Assembly (NCBI RefSeq): GCF_050434145.1
Contig: NZ_JBNPVX010000001.1
Coordinates: 106,405-170,404, forward strand
Direction: 5' to 3'
DNA from: JAISST01 sp050434145
GTDB taxonomy: Bacteria; Fusobacteriota; Fusobacteriia; Fusobacteriales; Fusobacteriaceae
Length of the DNA: 64,000 nt
The translations under genes were made by a program, and so were the position numbers. The notes under the pieces were generated by a model. It saw nothing but the letters and a program-made list of their open reading frames with translations, searched no databases and was not told the DNA's origin. Below are positions 37,080-46,005 of this stretch, piece after piece; position 1 is the first letter of the stretch; each line of letters starts with the position of its first letter.

Positions 37080-38298
37080 TTTTCTCCTCAATAATACTAT
37101 CAAAAAGTTTTTCACATTTTGAAATTGTACTGCGCAAATTAAATTCTTCAATTCTTTCAAATCCTGCAATTTCATAATTTCTTTTCAATTTTATATCTGT
37201 ATAAAATTTAATTAAACAATTTGCCAATTCTTGATAATTACCTATTTCAAACAATAGCCCACAGTTACCATCTTTCAATATTTCTCTTGGACCTACTGGA
37301 CAATCTGAAGATATCACTGCTTTTTTTAGCCCCATAGCTTCTGCCAATACTAATCCAAACCCTTCTTCTTTTGAACTAAGTACAAAGAACTCAGCTTTTT
37401 TCATCCAAATGTAAGGATTTTTTTTAGATCCTAATAAGATTATATTCTCTGATAACAAATTTTCTTCAATCAATTTTTCAATATACTTTCTTCCAGGACC
37501 ATCACCTATTATATACATTTTAAATGCAAGTCCATTATCTCTAGCTATTTTATATCCCTTTATAAGAGTGTTATAGTCTTTTTTTCCTAAATCTAATCGA
37601 GATACAGATAAAATATAGCTTTGGGCCATTAATTTTTTCTCTTTTTCACTCAATTCCAAAGTAACAGCAGATTTTTCTATAATAGTTTCATAATCTATAG
37701 GGTTATAGAGCACCTTCACCTTATCTTCTAATTCAGGTAATAAATCAACAATCTCTTTTTTTAAATTATTACAGATGGCAACTATCAAATCATAATTTCT
37801 TACATATTTTCCATATCGTTTTATTTTGGTTGAATTTCCAGAATATTCAGACATTGACAGATGTCTCCAAAGAATTTTCTTTTTTGCAGTAATGTTTTTT
37901 ATATATTTTCTTGCATTACCATTAAAATCTATAAATAAATCAATTTCTTCTTTATTTTTTTTTATTTCCTCAAATATTTTTAAACAATTTTTTTGCGATA
38001 TTTTGATGTTTTTCCATAAGTAATAATTATATAATATTTTTTCAATAATATTTCTTTTCTTTTTTTCATAATAATATTTTACTTTTCTTACTAATTTTTC
38101 TGGTCTTAAGAAATAAACTTTTATCCATTTTGGAACATCAAATAAAAAAACATTATTTTCACCATTATTATCATCAATCAATAATGTAATATCATATTTA
38201 TCCCTATTCAAATTTTTTATTAAATCAATAAGAACCCTTTCTCCACCACCCATACCAAGAGTTCCATTTTTTATAATAATTTTCTTCTTAATTATCAT
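37069..38298 (-). CDS. Glycosyltransferase family 4
   Basis: GT-B retaining transferase for LPS assembly. 409 residues. N-terminal GTLGMGGGERVLIDLI acceptor-side glycine loop; LSVSRLDLGKKDYNTLI; donor-side GDGPGRKYIEKLI; the E-x7-E motif in SKEEGFGLVLAEAMGL. Starts nine bases after the RfaY-like kinase stop. Contains a run of nine T on + (37955-37963). Confidence 0.92.
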   Translation of the reverse strand: MIIKKKIIIKNGTLGMGGGERVLIDLIKNLNRDKYDITLLIDDNNGENNVFLFDVPKWIKVYFLRPEKLVRKVKYYYEKKKRNIIEKILYNYYLWKNIKISQKNCLKIFEEIKKNKEEIDLFIDFNGNARKYIKNITAKKKILWRHLSMSEYSGNSTKIKRYGKYVRNYDLIVAICNNLKKEIVDLLPELEDKVKVLYNPIDYETIIEKSAVTLELSEKEKKLMAQSYILSVSRLDLGKKDYNTLIKGYKIARDNGLAFKMYIIGDGPGRKYIEKLIEENLLSENIILLGSKKNPYIWMKKAEFFVLSSKEEGFGLVLAEAMGLKKAVISSDCPVGPREILKDGNCGLLFEIGNYQELANCLIKFYTDIKLKRNYEIAGFERIEEFNLRSTISKCEKLFDSIIEEKNEK

Positions 38299-38306
38299 AA
38301 TCTACC

Positions 38307-39050
38307 CTACTTTTTCCTATTTCGCCTTCTCTTTTTTTTAGCTTTTATCCATCTGATAATTTTAAATTTTTTCATTTTTTTCATTTCTAATGCCAAATAA
38401 AAAAATAAATTTTTTTTATATGGGTACTTCATTTGAGGAAAATTTTCTATTTTAAAAGTTAACATATCATAATGAGCACGGTAATTTCCTAAACACATCT
38501 TTTTCCCTTGAGTGTCTAATATCCTTACAGCATCATCTACTAGATTGAAATTATATGCATTCATGTCACCATGATATAATCCAAATTCATGAATTCTAAT
38601 CATAATTTCTACTACTTTATTTTTTTTATATCTATCACTTACCTCATCATAATATTCACCAACTGCTTCACCATTGCAATACTCCATTAAAAGACCTGAA
38701 TAATTTATAAAACCTAAATTTCTTTTTGTTATTGCTACATAAGGAGTAACATATTCAACAATATCATATTTTTCAATATGATTTCTAATATTTTTTAAAG
38801 TAGTAACAGCCTCACCATCTTTAAAAAAAGTCATTATTTTCCTTTGTATTAGACGAAATTCATTCCGTGGTTCTTTAAGGACATAATATTCCCCGTCTAT
38901 TGAAATAAGCGCAACATAGTTTCTTTTGGTATTCTTAAATACTCTCACAAGTTTATATTTTTTATCTATTATTTTTTTTCCTAATTCTAATTCTTTTGTA
39001 TTAAAATAATGTATTTTAAATTCTTTATAATTTATTTCTTTTATTATCAT
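38307..39050 (-). CDS. LPS core heptose kinase-like protein (RfaY/WaaY family)
   Basis: Phosphorylates inner-core heptose in enteric LPS. 247 residues. Kinase features: YVLKEPRNEFRL (candidate ATP lysine), MEYCNGEAVGEY, catalytic loop YHGDMNAYNFNL (D-x4-N) and VRILDTQGK in the DFG position. Ends with a strongly basic tail (KKKRRRNRKK), suggesting membrane association. It sits between a GT4 and two heptosyltransferases, fitting a core-phosphorylation role. Confidence 0.85.
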   Translation of the reverse strand: MIIKEINYKEFKIHYFNTKELELGKKIIDKKYKLVRVFKNTKRNYVALISIDGEYYVLKEPRNEFRLIQRKIMTFFKDGEAVTTLKNIRNHIEKYDIVEYVTPYVAITKRNLGFINYSGLLMEYCNGEAVGEYYDEVSDRYKKNKVVEIMIRIHEFGLYHGDMNAYNFNLVDDAVRILDTQGKKMCLGNYRAHYDMLTFKIENFPQMKYPYKKNLFFYLALEMKKMKKFKIIRWIKAKKKRRRNRKK

Positions 39051-39074
39051 AATTTTCCTATATAATTAATATTA

Positions 39075-40211
39075 TCACAACATTTTGTTAATTGCATTTT
39101 CCATCTCAATGAATTCAAAATTATTTATATCTACAGTTTCATTATCTATATTATATTTATTAAGTTTACCCGACGGAAATAAAACTATACATTTATTCTT
39201 AGTCTTCGGATACCATATCTTATAATCAATCCATTCATTCAACTGTTCCTTAGGATATTGATAAACTGCTATTATTTTTTTATCAAAGGCAGAAGCAATA
39301 TGAACAATCCCAGTGTCAGGTGTTATTATAATATCCGACAATTTTATATACATTGCACTGTCTAAAATACTTGATATATTATCTGGTATTATTACATTAT
39401 CAAATAATAAGCTTATTTCCCTTACTTCTTCATATCTATGACCATAATAAAGTAAATATATTTTCCAATCAATATCTGAAAATTTTTGAATTATTTTAAT
39501 TATTTTTTCTCTATTAAATTCTCTAAATTTACCTGCTCCATAAGGATTTAGTACCATTATTTTCTTGTCTTTATATTCATTTTCTAATAATTTTATTTTT
39601 TTAATTCTTTCCCTATCCAAATAAACGTCATAAGAAGTATCTATTTCTGATTTTACTCCTAACTTCTTTAAAATTGCGGAATAACATTTTGTAAGATGAT
39701 CATCATATTCAAAATCTTTTCCTATATCAACAGAAATATTAAATAAATTCCAATTAGATTTATTTATTCCACAATTAAATCTAGCATTACACATAGATAT
39801 AAATTTCATTTCTTTTTCTTTGACTTCTTCAGTCATAAATATTAATAAATCATACTTCTGTTGGCCTATTTCTCTACCTAATGCCATTAATTGTTCTTTA
39901 TTATAGTCAAATATTTTTTCAATATTTGGATTAAACTTTATTATTTCCTTTGCATTTCCTCTTGCAATTACTCCTATTTCTATATCTGGAAAATTTTTTT
40001 TGATTTCTCTGAAAATAAAGCTGTTAACTACTATATCACCAATTTTTCCAGTTTTATTTACTATAACAATCGATTTAATATTCTGTTCTACTATGAAATT
40101 ATCTATTATACATATAGCACCATTGCCTTTATCATAAATTCTTTTGGTTATTAATAACCTAGCATTTCTAAGAAAAGTTTTTATTTTATTTTTTAAATAT
40201 CTATAAAACAT
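39075..40211 (-). CDS. Glycosyltransferase family 9 (heptosyltransferase-like), tandem copy 2
   Basis: 378 residues. GT9 features: VIVNKTGKIGDIVVNSFIFREI near residue 50 and TPDTGIVHIASAFDKKIIAVY at the donor site. Clear tandem paralogue of the gene at 40201-41349, whose last bases it overlaps by 11. Likely adds a heptose or related sugar to the LPS core. Confidence 0.9.
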   Translation of the reverse strand: MFYRYLKNKIKTFLRNARLLITKRIYDKGNGAICIIDNFIVEQNIKSIVIVNKTGKIGDIVVNSFIFREIKKNFPDIEIGVIARGNAKEIIKFNPNIEKIFDYNKEQLMALGREIGQQKYDLLIFMTEEVKEKEMKFISMCNARFNCGINKSNWNLFNISVDIGKDFEYDDHLTKCYSAILKKLGVKSEIDTSYDVYLDRERIKKIKLLENEYKDKKIMVLNPYGAGKFREFNREKIIKIIQKFSDIDWKIYLLYYGHRYEEVREISLLFDNVIIPDNISSILDSAMYIKLSDIIITPDTGIVHIASAFDKKIIAVYQYPKEQLNEWIDYKIWYPKTKNKCIVLFPSGKLNKYNIDNETVDINNFEFIEMENAINKML

Positions 40212-41349
40212 TAGCTTTTTCTCCCTCTAATAAAAACTTTTTTACAGCATTATTCATTTCTCTCATATCAAAATTATTTACATCAAAATCATCGTAAGTA
40301 CTCTTCCTCTTTGGTGTAAACACTAATTTATGGTTACTTTTTCCTCGTGGCCCCCATACTTTTTCACCACTTCCCAAAATTCCTCCATCATATTCATACA
40401 CTCCAATAATCTTTTTATTAAAACTGTCTGCAATATGAACTATTGATGTATCTGGACTTATTACTATACCTGCAATTGATATATACATAGCACTATCTAA
40501 TATAGATTTTATACCATTAGGAATAATTACATTGTTATACTCTGATGCTATTCCAATAATTTTATCATACTTATCACCATGATACAATAAAATAACTTTT
40601 TGATTTTTTAATTCATTTAATATTTTTTTTATTATTTCATCAGAAAAATTGCGATGTTTACTGGCTCCAAAAGGATTCAACAAAATAATATTTTTATCTG
40701 AATATTCTAATTTTATTTTTTCTATTTCTTTTTTTCTTTGTTCATCAAAAAATATCTCATATGAATCATCTATATTATTTATATCAAAACCTATTTTTTC
40801 CAAACATGCTATGTATCTTTTTGATACATGATCATCCCATTTAAAATCTGAATTTTCATTCAATGAAACATTAAATAATTTCCAGTCACTTTTATTAAGG
40901 CCCATATTATATTTAGCATTACTTTTACTAATAAACATTATTTCCATTGGTTTTATTTCTTCATAAAATTCCACAAGTAGATCATATTTCTCTTCTGAAA
41001 TTTTTTTTGCCAATTTTTTTACAGACGACATTTTATTTCCATAGTCATAAATTTTATCAACATATGGGTTAAAAGATATAATGTCCTTGGCTCCACCCTT
41101 TGTAACTACTCCGATTTTTATGTTTGGGTATTTTTTTTTTATCTCTCTAAAAATAAAAGTACTTATTACCATGTCACCTATTTTACCATCTGCCCGCAAA
41201 AATAAAATAGACTTTATTTCACATATATTTAAAAAAGTTTCTTTTTCTTTTATATGATGTTTATTAGAGTGATCCCATCGTAATCTTGCAATAGAAATTC
41301 TTATTTTTCGTAAATTTCCTTTTATTCTTCTATTTATTTTTCTCAACAT
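40201..41349 (-). CDS. Glycosyltransferase family 9 (heptosyltransferase-like), tandem copy 1
   Basis: 382 residues. ILFLRADGKIGDMVISTFIFREI, NPFGASKHRNFS and SPDTSIVHIADSFNKKIIGVYE are the GT9 landmarks. A run of ten A (T run 41131-41140 on +) encodes part of IKKKYPN and may be slippage-prone. Overlaps the next gene; forms a duplicated pair with it. Confidence 0.9.
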   Translation of the reverse strand: MLRKINRRIKGNLRKIRISIARLRWDHSNKHHIKEKETFLNICEIKSILFLRADGKIGDMVISTFIFREIKKKYPNIKIGVVTKGGAKDIISFNPYVDKIYDYGNKMSSVKKLAKKISEEKYDLLVEFYEEIKPMEIMFISKSNAKYNMGLNKSDWKLFNVSLNENSDFKWDDHVSKRYIACLEKIGFDINNIDDSYEIFFDEQRKKEIEKIKLEYSDKNIILLNPFGASKHRNFSDEIIKKILNELKNQKVILLYHGDKYDKIIGIASEYNNVIIPNGIKSILDSAMYISIAGIVISPDTSIVHIADSFNKKIIGVYEYDGGILGSGEKVWGPRGKSNHKLVFTPKRKSTYDDFDVNNFDMREMNNAVKKFLLEGEKANVL

Positions 41350-41357
41350 AATAGCCT

Positions 41358-42446
41358 CTATTTATTTTTATTTTCTCTATTAATAGAAATAAAATTATAT
41401 TTTCCACTAACCTTTCTTCTAAAATGTATTATTTTATTTTTAGGAAAAATAGCTACTCTTCTTATATAAAATAAATCATCAGAAAAACATTCACTTCCAA
41501 ATGAAGTTGTCACAGCATATTTATATCCTGATTTTTTCACCATTTCTTTTGCTGTCTCAGTTGCCAAACCATATGGATAAGCAAAAGAAATTAATCTTTC
41601 ATTTAATAAAGTTTCTATATCTTTTTTAGATTCTAATATTTGTCTTTTTGTTTCATTAGGATCAATATTAGGAAACCTTATATGATTTAAAGTATGCCCA
41701 CCAAATTCTATTCCATAATCATGCATTTCTTTTATCATTTCTACTGTCATCAAAGAAAATTTATTTTCTCCATGCTCATCTATATCCCATTTATTATTTA
41801 ATTCTCTTGTTACTAAATATATAACAGCCTTAAAATCCAATTTTTTTAATATTGGAAAAGCCAGTCTATAGTTATCCTCATATCCATCATCAAATGTAAT
41901 TATTACGTATTTTTTTCCCTTTTCAAATCTATTTCTATAATTTATTTTTTCTAGATCTTTAAAAGTGATTACAGTAAAATTATTTTTTTTTAAATAATAC
42001 ATTTGTTTTTCAAAATTTTCCAACAATGTATAAGTATAACAACACCCCTTATCTTCTTCTTTATCAATAATTCTATGGTACATCAACACTGGAATATCGT
42101 ATTTTCTTGTTTGTACAATTTTTTGAGAATATATTTTTTCTAATAAATTTATGCCTCCATCTTCATATAAGTCAAGGACTTTACCATTTATTTCTAATTT
42201 TCTTATATTTTCTACTTTAGTTTTTAATATAGGAAGTTTAAAAATTTTACAGTATAACTTAACAACAAAAGATACTTCTTTTTCAAAAATATGAATAATA
42301 TCAATCTTATTGTTTTTTATACTACTTATTATTCTATAAAAATTTTCAGTTAAAGGTAATTCAAAAACATTATTACCTAAATTTATTAATTTTTCTTTTA
42401 AATACCTGATATCTTCATTTTGAGAAGATAAGAAAAGTATATTCAT
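41358..42446 (-). CDS. Polysaccharide deacetylase with N-terminal glycosyltransferase-like region
   Basis: 362 residues from the ATG at 42446, chosen for AAAGGAATTT nine bases upstream; the open frame extends to 42530 without a better site. The NodB deacetylase domain covers about 120-345: VLMYHRI, IITFDDGYEDNY (catalytic and metal Asp pair), GGHTLNHIRF (His ligands) and FAYPYG. Residues 1-100 (NILFLSSQNEDIRYLKEKL, KIDIIHIFEKEV) look like the N-terminal half of a GT4 transferase without its donor half. First gene of the leftward LPS operon, so it may act on a surface polysaccharide. Confidence 0.85.
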   Translation of the reverse strand: MNILFLSSQNEDIRYLKEKLINLGNNVFELPLTENFYRIISSIKNNKIDIIHIFEKEVSFVVKLYCKIFKLPILKTKVENIRKLEINGKVLDLYEDGGINLLEKIYSQKIVQTRKYDIPVLMYHRIIDKEEDKGCCYTYTLLENFEKQMYYLKKNNFTVITFKDLEKINYRNRFEKGKKYVIITFDDGYEDNYRLAFPILKKLDFKAVIYLVTRELNNKWDIDEHGENKFSLMTVEMIKEMHDYGIEFGGHTLNHIRFPNIDPNETKRQILESKKDIETLLNERLISFAYPYGLATETAKEMVKKSGYKYAVTTSFGSECFSDDLFYIRRVAIFPKNKIIHFRRKVSGKYNFISINRENKNK

Positions 42447-42609
42447 AAGACCAAATTCCTTTAAATTATATTTTTGCACTTTCAATAATCCATAACAATT
42501 CATTCTACAATGTTTGAATGAAAAAATCAAATAAAATTAACTTTTGTACTAAGTATATTTCTTGGCAGAAGTTGTATACTCACAATTTTGCACACATAAT
42601 ATTGCCTGT

Positions 42610-42636
42610 ATTATAACAATACTTGCCTGAAATCAA
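42610..42636 (-). promoter_or_regulatory. Candidate promoter of the LPS cluster
   Basis: Leftward: TTGATT (42631-42636), 15-base spacer, TATAAT (42610-42615) with an extended -10 (TGTTATAAT). Located 164 bases upstream of the first cluster ATG, inside the segment bounded by the porin inverted repeats, so it would invert with the cluster. Confidence 0.55.
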
Positions 42637-42720
42637 ATATTACATCTTTTTATGCTCACAGTATATCTTACACTTTGATACAAAATAGCTGAAACACTGT
42701 ATCTAAGAATGTTACATTCG

Positions 42721-42748
42721 TTTACAAATAAATATTTTAGTATATAAT
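42721..42748 (+). promoter_or_regulatory. Promoter of porin B
   Basis: TTTACA, 16-base spacer, perfect TATAAT. Transcript start predicted near 42755, giving a leader of about 57 bases that begins almost at the hairpin 42763-42784 (9-bp stem, GTGA loop). Strong promoter expected for a major porin. Confidence 0.8.
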
Positions 42749-42972
42749 AATATTATCAATAAATATCATAAGTGATTATGATATAAAAAATTTTTAAAGG
42801 GGAGATAAATTATGAAAAAATTAGCACTTTTATTAGGGTCTTTAGCAATAGCTGCTACTTCATATGCTGGTGGAAAAGAATATGTACCACCTGTAGAAAA
42901 TGTACAAGTAAGAGAAATCTATGTTGACAGACCAGTTTACAGAAACATTATGAATGGTGGATACTTAGAAAT
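42721..42972 (+). repeat. Inverted repeat copy B (porin promoter, leader and signal-peptide region)
   Basis: Inverted partner of 33490-33741 with two mismatches in 252 bases. Contains -35 TTTACA (42721-42726), 16-base spacer, -10 TATAAT (42743-42748), leader hairpin (42763-42784), AAAGGGGAG and the first 161 coding bases of porin B. Identity stops sharply at the promoter -35 on the inner side. Confidence 0.95.
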
Positions 42973-44086
42973 GTATTACAGATGGTGGGGAAAATCTACT
43001 ACTCATTCTCACGATGACTATGAACATGCAGAATATGATCAATTTGCAGATGAATGGGATATTTGGGAAAGTGATAAAAAAGTTGATCGTGCTGGTGTTA
43101 AAAACAGAAAAATAAAAGACAGACGGAGTAATGGCAATCGTGGAAGATTACATATTCAAGGATTAGTTAACTTAACAGAAAGACAAAGCATCTATTTCAG
43201 AGTAAGAGATAATCAAGCTATTTCTAACAATGGAAATCGTAAATGGCAAGATTTAAATGGAGAATTAGTAAACAAATATTCAAATAGTGGCGAATCAACT
43301 CAAGTAAGAATCAGATATAGCTATAAACATGATTTTGCTAATTTAAATGCAACTTCAAGAGTACACTATCAAAATGATGGTGAATATACAGGAGCAGCAG
43401 TTGGAAGAAATAACTTAGAATATACATTCAGAATGCAATTTGCTGAATATATGCTTGATAACAATTTCATAAAAACTACTAACTTCACAGTAGCTCCAAA
43501 AATTGGATATTCATGGGATAATTCTAGTAGAACATCAGAATATACTGTCCCTGATCCAAATAAATATGGAAATACAAAAGATGAATCTGGACATGCAAGC
43601 ACTCCGTATTTTGGTATTGATTTATTGACTGAGCATAAATTACCATGGAATTTCTCATTTGAATTCAATGTTTATTTAAATAGTGTTCACTCAAATTATA
43701 AGTTCTATGATGGAAAAAAATCTAATTTCCAAGCATTTGTAGAAGCAAAATTATATAATAAAACTCCTTTATGGAAAGGGGATAAAGCTACATTAAGTTT
43801 CTACTTTGAAGGTGGATTTGATCCATATAAATATTCTCAAAGAAGAGTATTTGCACATAGTATGACTGATACTGATATTAGAAAAAATGGAATGGAAATT
43901 ATGGACAAAACAGATTATAGCTTATTTGCATTGCCAGCATTAACAGTAGATTATCAAGCAACAGAAAATGTTAATTTATTTGTAGGTGCAGGTGCTAGAT
44001 TAGAGAATATTCATACTGCAGGTTGTGAAGCTCAAGGATTTGAATGGCAACCAGAGGCATGGGCAGGATTTAAAGTTAATTTCTAA
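42812..44086 (+). CDS. FomA-like major outer-membrane porin B
   Basis: 424 residues, same family as porin A. Identical signal peptide and N-terminal linker up to GGYLE; then an extra acidic segment of about 25 residues (HDDYEHAEYDQFADEWD region) that makes it longer than porin A. Barrel strands follow (GRLHIQGLVNLTERQ, FRMQFAEY, YFGIDLLTEHKLPWNF) and it ends AWAGFKVNF. Variation against porin A is concentrated in likely extracellular loops, as expected for antigenic surface proteins. Diverges away from the LPS cluster. Confidence 0.93.
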   Translation: MKKLALLLGSLAIAATSYAGGKEYVPPVENVQVREIYVDRPVYRNIMNGGYLEMYYRWWGKSTTHSHDDYEHAEYDQFADEWDIWESDKKVDRAGVKNRKIKDRRSNGNRGRLHIQGLVNLTERQSIYFRVRDNQAISNNGNRKWQDLNGELVNKYSNSGESTQVRIRYSYKHDFANLNATSRVHYQNDGEYTGAAVGRNNLEYTFRMQFAEYMLDNNFIKTTNFTVAPKIGYSWDNSSRTSEYTVPDPNKYGNTKDESGHASTPYFGIDLLTEHKLPWNFSFEFNVYLNSVHSNYKFYDGKKSNFQAFVEAKLYNKTPLWKGDKATLSFYFEGGFDPYKYSQRRVFAHSMTDTDIRKNGMEIMDKTDYSLFALPALTVDYQATENVNLFVGAGARLENIHTAGCEAQGFEWQPEAWAGFKVNF

Positions 44087-44122
44087 TTTTGTCTACAATA
44101 AAAAATCAAATAATAACAAATT

Positions 44123-44151
44123 ATCCCTCATGAAAATGGGGGATTTTCTTT
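44123..44151 (+). terminator. Terminator between porin B and the phosphoethanolamine transferase gene
   Basis: ATCCCTCAT (44123-44131), GAAA tetraloop, ATGGGGGAT (44136-44144), then TTTCTTT. Only 13 bases later the next gene starts, so partial read-through from the strong porin promoter could drive it at low level. Confidence 0.85.
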
Positions 44152-44163
44152 AAGGAGATTTAA

Positions 44164-45822
44164 ATGAAATCCGCATTTACAAAAATTTATTCTAAAATAC
44201 AAACTCTATTGATGAATCAACTATTTTTAATCCTTATTATCTCTGCCTTTAGCTCCATTCCATATGGAATAGAAAGATATATCTTAGGAAAATATCATGC
44301 AGCATCTATAATATCAAAATCTAGTCGTTTTTTAGTTTCTTACCTAGAATTCTTCATTTTTAATTTTATTATCTTCTTGTTTATAAGTTATTTGAGTGAA
44401 AAATTATCTAAACTTGCAAGTTATTTTTACTTTGCTATCTCTTTATTAGTTTTTATTATTGAAATTTTCCTCTTAAAAAATTTTTCAGCTGTTATCAATC
44501 CATCAGCAATTCAAATTTTACTTGAAACTAATCTTTTAGAAACTAAAGAATTTTTAATGACTTATATTGACCTCAAATCAATGATATTTTTTTTAGTAAT
44601 AGCTATCACTGGCATTTTGACCTATAAAAAAATAAATAAAAAATACTTATCATCAAAAATTTATAAAAATAAATATCTTATTATAGTCTTATTTATTGTA
44701 TCACTAATAAAAATATTCTCTCTTCCAAGAAATATTAAAAATTTTAATGTTTCAAGATTATATTTATCTATGAAACAAGGATTTATTGAATTAGATGAAT
44801 ATAAAAATATTGAATCTTCTATCATTAATAAAAAAGTAGAAATACTTGAGAATAATTCATCTATAAAAAATATTATTTTAATCATAGGAGAATCAACATC
44901 AAGAAACCATATGGGAATCTATGGTTACACTCTAAATACAACCCCACTCCTAAATGAATTAGAAAAAAATGGAAATCTCTATAAATATACCAATGTAATT
45001 AGCCCCCATGCTCATACAATTCCTTCAATAAAGAAAATGCTCACATTTTACAATTTTGAAAGTGATAAGCCTTGGTACAATTATAATAACATTATTGATG
45101 TTATGAAAAAAGCTGGCTATAATACATATTGGTTATCAAATCAAGAATTCTCAGGTAAATATATTAATATCGCCACGGCCATAGGGAAAAAATCACATAC
45201 CACATTTTTTAATAGCATTGCAAATAGTGATGATGATGATAGAATCATCAGTTTTGATGAAGAAATGGTTGATAAATCAATTAATTACATAAATACAGAA
45301 AAAAACTTTGTAATCTATCACCTCATGGGGACTCATTCACTTTATAAATATAGGTATCCAAAGTCATTTGGGAGATTTACCAACAGTCATAAAAAGGTTA
45401 TTGGAGAATATGATAATGCAGTATTATACAATGATTATGTTATAAACAAAATAATTTCAAATTTTAGTAATCAAGAATCTATTGTCATTTATGTATCTGA
45501 CCATGGTGAAGAAGTTTATGATTTTAGAGATTTTATTGGACATGCTGAAGATAAAGGAAGTCGTTACATGATTGAAGTTCCTTTCATAATCTATGTCTCT
45601 GATGAATTTAAATTAAAATATACTGAAATAGTATCTCAGATTCAACAATCTATGAATAATCCATATATGACTGATGACCTAATTCATACTATATTAGATA
45701 TTTCTTCAATAAAAACAAAAGAATTTGATGCCAAAAGAAGTATCATCAATAAAGATTTCGATAATGCTCGTAAACGAATTTTTGCTGAAAAAGATTATGA
45801 TAAATATTGGAAAACTAAATAG
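44164..45822 (+). CDS. LPS phosphoethanolamine transferase-like membrane sulfatase-fold protein
   Basis: Adds phosphoethanolamine to lipid A or core sugars (EptA/EptB/CptA-like). 552 residues. About five N-terminal membrane helices (to about residue 190), then a periplasmic alkaline-phosphatase-fold domain. Nucleophile T245 in IIGESTSRNHMGIYGY; further metal ligands in HLMGTHS and VSDHGEEVYD; HAEDKGSRYMIEVPF near the C terminus. AAGGAGATTTAA ribosome site. No promoter seen other than porin B upstream. Such enzymes change surface charge and resistance to cationic peptides in other bacteria. Confidence 0.88.
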   Translation: MKSAFTKIYSKIQTLLMNQLFLILIISAFSSIPYGIERYILGKYHAASIISKSSRFLVSYLEFFIFNFIIFLFISYLSEKLSKLASYFYFAISLLVFIIEIFLLKNFSAVINPSAIQILLETNLLETKEFLMTYIDLKSMIFFLVIAITGILTYKKINKKYLSSKIYKNKYLIIVLFIVSLIKIFSLPRNIKNFNVSRLYLSMKQGFIELDEYKNIESSIINKKVEILENNSSIKNIILIIGESTSRNHMGIYGYTLNTTPLLNELEKNGNLYKYTNVISPHAHTIPSIKKMLTFYNFESDKPWYNYNNIIDVMKKAGYNTYWLSNQEFSGKYINIATAIGKKSHTTFFNSIANSDDDDRIISFDEEMVDKSINYINTEKNFVIYHLMGTHSLYKYRYPKSFGRFTNSHKKVIGEYDNAVLYNDYVINKIISNFSNQESIVIYVSDHGEEVYDFRDFIGHAEDKGSRYMIEVPFIIYVSDEFKLKYTEIVSQIQQSMNNPYMTDDLIHTILDISSIKTKEFDAKRSIINKDFDNARKRIFAEKDYDKYWKTK

Positions 45823-46005
45823 TCTCTTTTCTTAGTATTTTATAAATTTTTTTAATCCACCCTGATAATAATAAATCATTATAAACTAAACAAAATTTGA
45901 TTTTTATTACATGTTATATAGAAAATATCTGTCTCTATCCTCTCTTATAGTTGTATAATATAAAAAATTCAATAATGTGTACAAAATATAATGGAGTGTG
46001 ATATT

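Noticed and set aside
35676..37175. Longer O-antigen ligase start at 37175
   Set aside because: The extra 32 residues lie inside the upstream glycosyltransferase gene; ATG 37079 has a good ribosome site.
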